From the NCBI GenBank assembly GCA_900313295.1, contig OMQS01000082.1, positions 1 through 12,004 on the forward strand: DNA of 12,004 bases. Direction: 5' to 3'. Positions 7,289-12,004 of the stretch are shown here, in pieces. Positions within the stretch are counted from its first letter, which is position 1. Each line of letters starts with the position of its first letter. The notes below the pieces were generated by a model that saw only the letters and a program-made list of their open reading frames with translations, had not been told where the DNA came from and searched no databases. The translations under genes and the position numbers were made by a program. This DNA comes from an uncultured Eubacteriales bacterium (GTDB lineage: Bacteria; Bacillota; Clostridia; Oscillospirales; Oscillospiraceae).

Positions 7289-8377
7289 CGCGCCCTTGCT
7301 GAGCACCATGGGGTACTTTTCCGTACCCTCCAGATGCACGCCGGAGCCGACCTTTACATTTTTATCCGCAATGACATGGCGCAGCACGGCGTCCTTGCCC
7401 ACCACCGTGTCCTTAAAGAGGATGCACCCGTCCACCACGGCGCCCTTTTCCACGCGGACACCACGGCTGATGATGCTGCCGCTGACGCTGCCCTGAATGT
7501 CGCAGCCGTCATCCACCAGCGAATTCACGCAGCCTCCGTGAGGGTCCATATAGGTGGAGGCGGCGTCGTTTTCCTTGGCATAAATGGGGCGGTCAGGGCA
7601 GAAGAGATCCTGCCGCACGGCGGGGTCGAGCAGCTGCATGCTGCTGGCATAGTAGCCGGCCACGTCGGTGATATGCGCCGCAAAGCCGCCGAAGACATAG
7701 CCGTGGATATGCAGCTCCTTTGCAAGCCCCTGCAGGACGTACTCCTGAAAGCTGTACTCATTGCGGCTGACGAACCGCTCCACCAGCGCGAGAAGCAGCT
7801 CCTTGCGCAGCAGGAAGATCTGCAGGCAGCGGAAGCCCTTGTGCTGCTCCTCCACCACCTCCTGCACGCGGCCGGAGGCGTCCATATTGAGGTAGAGGCC
7901 GTCGCCTGTGGAGGGGGCGCACACCGCCGTGACGTCCGCGCCGGTGTCGAGATGCGCCTGCAGCACGGCCTTGAGGCCGATGTTCAGCGCCACGTCGCTG
8001 TCCGCCAGAACCACATAGTCCTGCCGGATATGGTGCAGGTACTCCTTCACCACGTCCAGCGCCTCCAGCTTGCCCCGAAAGCGGCCGTCGCCCCGAGCGT
8101 TGTTATAGGCGAACACCGGCAGCAGCGTGAGGCCGCCGAAGCTGCGGGAGAGATCCCAGCTCTTGCCGCTGCGCAGGTGATCCATCATGCTCTGGCACCG
8201 GCCGTGCATGATGACGCCCACGTCACGGATGCCGGCGTTGACCATGTCGGAGAGGATGAAGTCCACCATGCGGTAGGAGCCGCCGAAGGGCACGGAGCCG
8301 TGGATACGGTGCTCCGTCAGCTCCCGCAGGCCGTTGGATTTTTCATAGGAAAAAATGATGCCGTGCATTCCGTTCAT
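7280..8377 (-). CDS. glgD: GlgD, regulatory-type subunit of ADP-glucose pyrophosphorylase
   Basis: A 365-residue paralogue of GlgC that in Firmicutes associates with GlgC and raises its activity. The nucleotidyltransferase fold is recognisable: [22 protein letters not shown] (29-50) aligns with [22 protein letters not shown] of GlgC, and a beta-helix-type C-terminus follows ([22 protein letters not shown]). The glycine-rich catalytic loop AGGQGSRL of GlgC is replaced by FSYEKSNGL (9-17), and the GDHIYKMDY segment is replaced by ADSDVALNI (125-133), so little or no catalysis is expected alone. AGGAGG lies seven bases before the ATG, which overlaps the glgC stop in ATGA. Another in-frame Met at residue 4 is possible but lies further from that site. 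Confidence 0.95.
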   Translation of the reverse strand: MNGMHGIIFSYEKSNGLRELTEHRIHGSVPFGGSYRMVDFILSDMVNAGIRDVGVIMHGRCQSMMDHLRSGKSWDLSRSFGGLTLLPVFAYNNARGDGRFRGKLEALDVVKEYLHHIRQDYVVLADSDVALNIGLKAVLQAHLDTGADVTAVCAPSTGDGLYLNMDASGRVQEVVEEQHKGFRCLQIFLLRKELLLALVERFVSRNEYSFQEYVLQGLAKELHIHGYVFGGFAAHITDVAGYYASSMQLLDPAVRQDLFCPDRPIYAKENDAASTYMDPHGGCVNSLVDDGCDIQGSVSGSIISRGVRVEKGAVVDGCILFKDTVVGKDAVLRHVIADKNVKVGSGVHLEGTEKYPMVLSKGAEV

Positions 8378-9588
8378 GCCTTCGCCTCCTGTCCGTGTGA
8401 TTTATCCAGCATGGCGCCGGCAGGGACGGTCTCCCCGTCGGCCACTTCCGCACAAGGCCCCAGCACCGCCACGCCCCATTGATCGGGGTCGGCGGCGGTT
8501 TCCGGCCCTGCGCCCACATGAGCGCCTGCGCCCACCACACTATTTTCGCCCAAAATGGCATATTCTACCCGAGCGCCCTTTTTCACCACGGCGCCGGGCA
8601 TGAGCACGGAGTAGGTGACCACAGCCCCCTCCTCCACGGCGGCGTTATAACTGAGGACGGTGTTCTTCACCTCGCCCCGAATGTCACAGCCCTTGGCCAC
8701 GGCGCTGTTGCCCACGTCGGCCGTTTCCGCAAAGAAGGCCGGCGGGCAGGAGGGGGTGCGGCTGTAGATGGGCCAGCTCTTATCCAGCAGGTTCAGCCCC
8801 GAGCCGGGAGAGAGCATATCCATGTTGGCGTCCCACAGGGAATCCAGAGTGCCCACATCCTTCCAGTAGCCCTCGAAGCGGTAGGCCACCATCTTTTCTC
8901 CGGCCTTCAGCATAGCGGGAATGACATTTTTGCCGAAATCGTTGGCAGACGCGGGATCCGCCTCATCCTGCAGGAGATAAGCCCGAAGCTTTTTCCAGGT
9001 GAAGATGTAAATGCCCATGGAGGCCAGATTGCTCCTGGGCTTTGCGGGCTTTTCCTCAAAGTCCGTGATGACGTCCTCGGCGTCCACATTCATGATGCCG
9101 AAGCGGCTGGCCTCGTGCCAGGGCACCTCCATGACGGAGATGGTGCAGTCGGCGCCGGTGTCCTTATGGCGGCGGAGCATTTTGGAATAGTCCATTTTAT
9201 AAATGTGGTCGCCGGACAGCACCGCCACATACTCCGGATCGTACAGATCCACGAAGCCGATGTTCTGGTAGATGGCGTTGGCGGTGCCCTTATACCATCC
9301 CGCGCCACTGTTGCTCTGGTACGGGGGGAGGATATGCACGCCGCCGTTCATGCGGTCAAGCTCCCAGGGCTGGCCGCTGCCGATGTAGCTGTTCAGCTCC
9401 AAGGGGCGGTACTGGGTGAGCACGCCCACGGTGTCGATGCCGGAGTTGGTGCAGTTGGAGAGGGGGAAATCAATAATGCGGAACTTCCCCCCGAACGGTA
9501 CGGCGGGCTTGGCCATGTCTCCGGTGAGCACATAGAGGCGGCTGCCCTGACCGCCGGCCAGCAGCATGGCAATGCATTCTTTTTTCAC
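8374..9588 (-). CDS. glgC: Glucose-1-phosphate adenylyltransferase (ADP-glucose pyrophosphorylase), catalytic subunit
   Basis: A 404-residue enzyme that makes ADP-glucose and pyrophosphate from glucose-1-phosphate and ATP, the committed step of bacterial glycogen synthesis. The catalytic domain has AGGQGSRL (11-18), [15 protein letters not shown] (27-41), the metal and catalytic region [10 protein letters not shown] (125-134, Asp127) and FEEKP (177-181). The C-terminal third is a left-handed beta-helix with hexapeptide character ([12 protein letters not shown], then [19 protein letters not shown]). It starts with GTG at 9588, overlapping the glgB stop as GTGA. AAAGGAG lies ten bases upstream (9599-9605) inside the glgB coding end, next to a second GAAGGAG. 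The residues after the GTG ([12 protein letters not shown]) match family N-termini, so an internal Met start is unlikely. It should act together with the adjacent GlgD. Confidence 0.97.
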   Translation of the reverse strand: MKKECIAMLLAGGQGSRLYVLTGDMAKPAVPFGGKFRIIDFPLSNCTNSGIDTVGVLTQYRPLELNSYIGSGQPWELDRMNGGVHILPPYQSNSGAGWYKGTANAIYQNIGFVDLYDPEYVAVLSGDHIYKMDYSKMLRRHKDTGADCTISVMEVPWHEASRFGIMNVDAEDVITDFEEKPAKPRSNLASMGIYIFTWKKLRAYLLQDEADPASANDFGKNVIPAMLKAGEKMVAYRFEGYWKDVGTLDSLWDANMDMLSPGSGLNLLDKSWPIYSRTPSCPPAFFAETADVGNSAVAKGCDIRGEVKNTVLSYNAAVEEGAVVTYSVLMPGAVVKKGARVEYAILGENSVVGAGAHVGAGPETAADPDQWGVAVLGPCAEVADGETVPAGAMLDKSHGQEAKA

Positions 9589-11441
9589 GGTTGATCCGCT
9601 CCTTTCTCCTTCTTATAGATCCCCTCGCCCCGCAGGTACACCGCACCCAGAGGCGGGATGCGCACGCTGACGGAGGTCTCGCGGCCGTGGGACGGGACGC
9701 CCTCCACCGGTATGGGTCTTTCATTCACTACGCCGCTGCCGCCCCACTGGGGTGCGTCGGTGTTGAATACTTCTTTATAAACCGCCTTTTCCGGCACGCC
9801 GAAGCGGTAATCCTCGTGCGCCACGGGGGCAAAATTCACGATGCAGACCAGCTCACGCCCCCGCCTGTCGCGGCGGAGAAACACCAGAATATTGTTATAA
9901 TTGTCATCGGCCACCAGCCAGGTAAAGCCGTCCCAGTCGAGGTCGTTTTCCCACAGGGGCGGATGCTTTTTGTAAAAACAATTCAGCGCACGAATGCAGT
10001 CATGCGCTGCAGACACAGCGGGGTCTTGCAGCACGCCCCAGTCCAGCTCCCCGTCAAAGTCCCATTCCTTCCACTGGGGAAGCTCCGCTCCCATGAACAG
10101 CAGCTTGCACCCCGGGTGCGCCAGCATGTAGGCCAAAAAGCCCTTCACGCCCGCCAGCTGCATGCCCTCGTCCCCGGGCATCTTGCCCCGCAGGGAGCCC
10201 TTCATATGCACCACCTCGTCGTGGGAGATGGGCAGCACAAATCGCTCGGAAAAGGCGTACATCATGGAAAAGGTGACATCCCGATGATGATCCCGCCGGA
10301 AGAAGGGGTCCATTTTCAAATAGTGGCACAGGTCGTTCATCCAGCCCATGTTCCACTTCAGGTCAAATCCCAGCCCCTCGGCGCCTGTCACATGGGGCCA
10401 GGCGGTGGACTCCTCGGCGATCATCAGGGCGGTAGGCTTTTGGGCGTGGACGGTGCGGTTCAGAAGCTGCAAAAACGACACAGCCTCCAGATTTTCCTTG
10501 CCGCCGTTTCTATTGGGGCGCCACTGTGTGCGGCCGTAATCCAGATACAGCATGGAGGCCACGGCGTCCACCCGCAGGCCGTCCATGTGATACTCCTTCA
10601 GCCACCACATGGCCGACGACAGCAGGAAGCTGCGCACCTCCCCGCGGCCATAGTCAAAGACCCGCGTGCCCCAGCCCTCGTGCTCCCATTTCAGGCAGTC
10701 GCCGTATTCATAGAGGCACGTGCCGTCAAACTGGATAAGCCCGTGCTCATCCTTGCAGAAATGCGCCGGCACCCAGTCCAGAAACACCGCCACGCCGGCC
10801 TGATGGAGCGTGTCCACCAGATATTTCAGATCCTGCGGCGTTCCGTAGCGGGAGGTGGGGGCAAAGTACCCTGTGCACTGGTAGCCCCAAGAGGCGTCCA
10901 GGGGGTACTCCGTCACGGGCATCAGCTCCACCGCCGTGTAGCCCATGTCGGATACATAGGCCGCCAGCTCGTCGGCCAGCTTCCGGTAGTCAAAGGGGCT
11001 GCCGTCGGGATAGCGGCGCCAGGAACCGGGATGCACCTCATAGATGTTCAGAGGGCGCTTTAAAAGCGGTTTTCTTTTGAGGCTGCGCTGCCACGCATCG
11101 TCCTGCCAGTCGTAGGAAAGCGGCGCCAGCTTGCTGTCCGTTCCGGGGCGGGTGGCAGCGTGGAAGGCATAGGGATCCGCCTTCCAGACGACCCGCCCGT
11201 CCGCCTGCGTGATGCAGAATTTATAGCTGTCATACGCCTTGGCCTCCGCCACGGTGCACGCCCACACGCCGTCCTCCCACGACATGGGGATAAGCTGCCA
11301 CGCAGAAAAATCCCCCGCCAGACTCACGGAGCGGGCGTTGGGCGCCCACAGGCGGAAGCGATAGCCCGTCTCCGCGGGGTGCGCGCCGAAATAGTCTGCC
11401 GCAGCGCACCATGTGCCGCCGAAAAATGCTGCTCTGTCCAC
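9585..11441 (-). CDS. glgB: 1,4-alpha-glucan branching enzyme (GH13)
   Basis: A 618-residue cytoplasmic enzyme that cuts an alpha-1,4 chain and reattaches it as an alpha-1,6 branch. A CBM48-type N-terminal beta domain (about 25-110, with [19 protein letters not shown]) precedes the GH13 barrel. Barrel motifs are DWVPAHF (222-228), GLRVDAV (288-294, nucleophile Asp292), MIAEEST (340-346, acid/base Glu) and ISHDEVVH (405-412, Asp408). An all-beta C-terminal domain closes the protein. It lacks the extra N-terminal module of the longer E. coli enzyme, as is usual for short GlgB forms. The GTG at 11441 is chosen because GGGAGG lies eight bases upstream (11450-11455); a GTG seven codons earlier (11462) has no such site. 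It is the first gene of the operon, behind a clear promoter, and overlaps glgC by 4 nt. Confidence 0.96.
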   Translation of the reverse strand: MDRAAFFGGTWCAAADYFGAHPAETGYRFRLWAPNARSVSLAGDFSAWQLIPMSWEDGVWACTVAEAKAYDSYKFCITQADGRVVWKADPYAFHAATRPGTDSKLAPLSYDWQDDAWQRSLKRKPLLKRPLNIYEVHPGSWRRYPDGSPFDYRKLADELAAYVSDMGYTAVELMPVTEYPLDASWGYQCTGYFAPTSRYGTPQDLKYLVDTLHQAGVAVFLDWVPAHFCKDEHGLIQFDGTCLYEYGDCLKWEHEGWGTRVFDYGRGEVRSFLLSSAMWWLKEYHMDGLRVDAVASMLYLDYGRTQWRPNRNGGKENLEAVSFLQLLNRTVHAQKPTALMIAEESTAWPHVTGAEGLGFDLKWNMGWMNDLCHYLKMDPFFRRDHHRDVTFSMMYAFSERFVLPISHDEVVHMKGSLRGKMPGDEGMQLAGVKGFLAYMLAHPGCKLLFMGAELPQWKEWDFDGELDWGVLQDPAVSAAHDCIRALNCFYKKHPPLWENDLDWDGFTWLVADDNYNNILVFLRRDRRGRELVCIVNFAPVAHEDYRFGVPEKAVYKEVFNTDAPQWGGSGVVNERPIPVEGVPSHGRETSVSVRIPPLGAVYLRGEGIYKKEKGADQP

Positions 11442-11449
11442 CGCTGTCG

Positions 11450-11455
11450 CCTCCC
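11450..11455 (-). promoter_or_regulatory. Ribosome binding site that sets the glgB start
   Basis: GGGAGG on the minus strand, eight bases before the GTG at 11441. This site decides against the upstream in-frame GTG at 11462. Confidence 0.75.
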
Positions 11456-11477
11456 TATCCACTCGATTTTACCACCC

Positions 11478-11497
11478 CGACCGGATGCATCCTGTCG
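11478..11497. promoter_or_regulatory. 20-bp imperfect palindrome in the glg leader, candidate operator
   Basis: The two ten-base halves are complementary at nine of ten pairs: CGAC(C)GGATG faces CATCC(T)GTCG, with only the pair 82/93 (counting from 11400) mismatched. The centre is the perfect palindrome GGATGCATCC (11483-11492). It lies about 20-40 nt downstream of the predicted transcription start and about 37 nt before the glgB start codon. It could bind a dimeric repressor or form a small hairpin in the leader RNA. No regulator is encoded in the window. Confidence 0.4.
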
Positions 11498-11523
11498 AAA
11501 TGGTGCAGCGTTTATATCCAAGT

Positions 11524-11552
11524 ATTTTACTATATTTTCCCGCATTCGTCAA
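11524..11552 (-). promoter_or_regulatory. Sigma-A-type promoter of the glgBCDAP operon
   Basis: TTGACG (11547-11552) and TAAAAT (11524-11529) are separated by exactly 17 bp, each differing from consensus at one base. The AT-rich -10 region stands out from the GC-rich surroundings. Transcription would begin near 11517, giving a leader of about 75 nt before the glgB start. This is the only strong promoter seen ahead of the five glg genes. Confidence 0.8.
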
Positions 11553-11562
11553 GAAATGCGCA

Positions 11563-11600
11563 GCAGCGACGACCGCCCGAAAACAGGCTGCCGCCGCTGC
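11563..11600 (-). terminator. Possible terminator of the upstream XpaC-family gene
   Basis: Arms 11563-11571 and 11592-11600 pair over nine positions with one G-U wobble on the minus transcript and a 20-nt intervening segment. The hairpin begins five bases after the stop codon at 11606 and is followed by a weak T-rich stretch (CATTTCTT) that merges into the glg promoter. The short U-tract and long loop leave it uncertain. Confidence 0.4.
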
Positions 11601-11605
11601 GTGAT

Positions 11606-12004
11606 TCACTCTGCTTGCTCCTCCTGCACCGCCGCTGCGCCCATGCCGAAGTCATCGGCCGCACCGGCGCCATCCCGCCGGAGCATCTGCTCCATGACAC
11701 GGATGTCGGTGTCCACGTCCATAGCGTCGGACTGATAGAGCTGGTCAAGCTGCCGCTCAAAGCCCTCCACGATCTTGTCCATGGTGTTGGCAATGCGCTG
11801 CTTGGCCTGGGACACGTTCTCGCCGCTGACGCCGGCTTCCTCAAAATCGGCGTAGCTGTCCAGCAGCTTCTGGGTGGTGGGTAGGTAGTAGTTGAGGAAG
11901 GTGGATGCTTTGGCCTTCTTTTCCGGTTCCTCCTCCACGATGCGGAAGATCTTGCCCGCCAGCTCCTCCAACCGGTCGATCTTGGCGCTGATAACGGGGT
12001 CGGC
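11606..12004 (-). CDS. xpaC: XpaC-family protein (5-bromo-4-chloroindolyl phosphate hydrolysis family), 3' part
   Basis: The last 132 residues of a protein whose start lies beyond the right edge; the frame is open to 12004. The segment KIDRLEELAGKIFRIV, then ASTFLNYYLPTTQKLLDSYADF, then VSGENVSQAKQRIANTMDKI matches the conserved helical C-terminal part of XpaC-type proteins, which I recognise from memory. It is predicted mainly alpha-helical, with an acidic, Ala/Gly-rich tail (GAGAADDFGMGAAAVQEEQ) that is probably disordered. The biochemical role of the family is poorly known; the name comes from an indicator-dye phenotype. In many Firmicutes it is paired with a TelA-type tellurite or toxic-anion resistance gene, whose presence here cannot be checked. 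It is separated from the glg operon by a possible terminator and the glg promoter, so it is probably a separate unit. Confidence 0.7.
   Translation of the reverse strand, partial: ADPVISAKIDRLEELAGKIFRIVEEEPEKKAKASTFLNYYLPTTQKLLDSYADFEEAGVSGENVSQAKQRIANTMDKIVEGFERQLDQLYQSDAMDVDTDIRVMEQMLRRDGAGAADDFGMGAAAVQEEQAE

Noticed and set aside
11442..11462. GTG at 11462 as the start of glgB
   Set aside because: No Shine-Dalgarno sequence precedes it, whereas GGGAGG lies at the right distance before the GTG at 11441.
11606..11971. A complete small gene starting at 11971
   Set aside because: The putative start is a TTG inside a frame that stays open to the window edge, and the residues before it (KIDRLEE context) continue the XpaC-family similarity, so this is a truncated larger gene.

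Overview
The window looks like a piece of chromosome from a GC-rich Firmicute of the class Clostridia, most likely an Oscillospiraceae-type gut anaerobe. This is inferred from GC-rich codon use, strong AGGAGG-type ribosome binding sites, the paired GlgC/GlgD subunits typical of Firmicutes, an XpaC-family gene next door, and short GC-rich intergenic palindromes. No rRNA, tRNA, mobile element or CRISPR array is visible. Almost all coding is on the minus strand; only a fragment at the left edge reads on plus.

Layout from left to right: (1) the 3' end of an unrecognised plus-strand gene (2-220), closed by a strong hairpin terminator (240-277) lying between convergent genes. (2) A minus-strand pair: a DEAD-box RNA helicase (1949-3109) followed 28 nt downstream by a lipoprotein of the oligopeptide-binding (SBP family 5) type (295-1920). 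(3) A 287-nt intergenic stretch (3110-3396) with a promoter candidate for the helicase, two GC-rich palindromic repeats and a hairpin just after the glycogen operon. (4) A complete minus-strand glycogen operon, transcribed glgB-glgC-glgD-glgA-glgP (11441 down to 3397). (5) A leader region (11442-11605) with a clear promoter, a 20-bp imperfect palindrome and a possible terminator for the gene upstream. (6) The 3' end of an XpaC-family gene that runs off the right edge.

The five glg genes form a closed storage cycle. GlgC, with the non-catalytic-looking partner GlgD, makes ADP-glucose from glucose-1-phosphate and ATP. GlgA extends the alpha-1,4 glucan, GlgB adds alpha-1,6 branches, and GlgP releases glucose-1-phosphate again. 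Three of the four junctions are 4-nt stop/start overlaps (GTGA or ATGA), so translation is probably coupled. No debranching enzyme is in the window.

I did not find a convincing undescribed system. The best leads are regulatory: the palindrome in the glg leader, the 10-nt direct repeat at the glgD/glgA junction, and the pairing of an RNA helicase with an orphan solute-binding lipoprotein.
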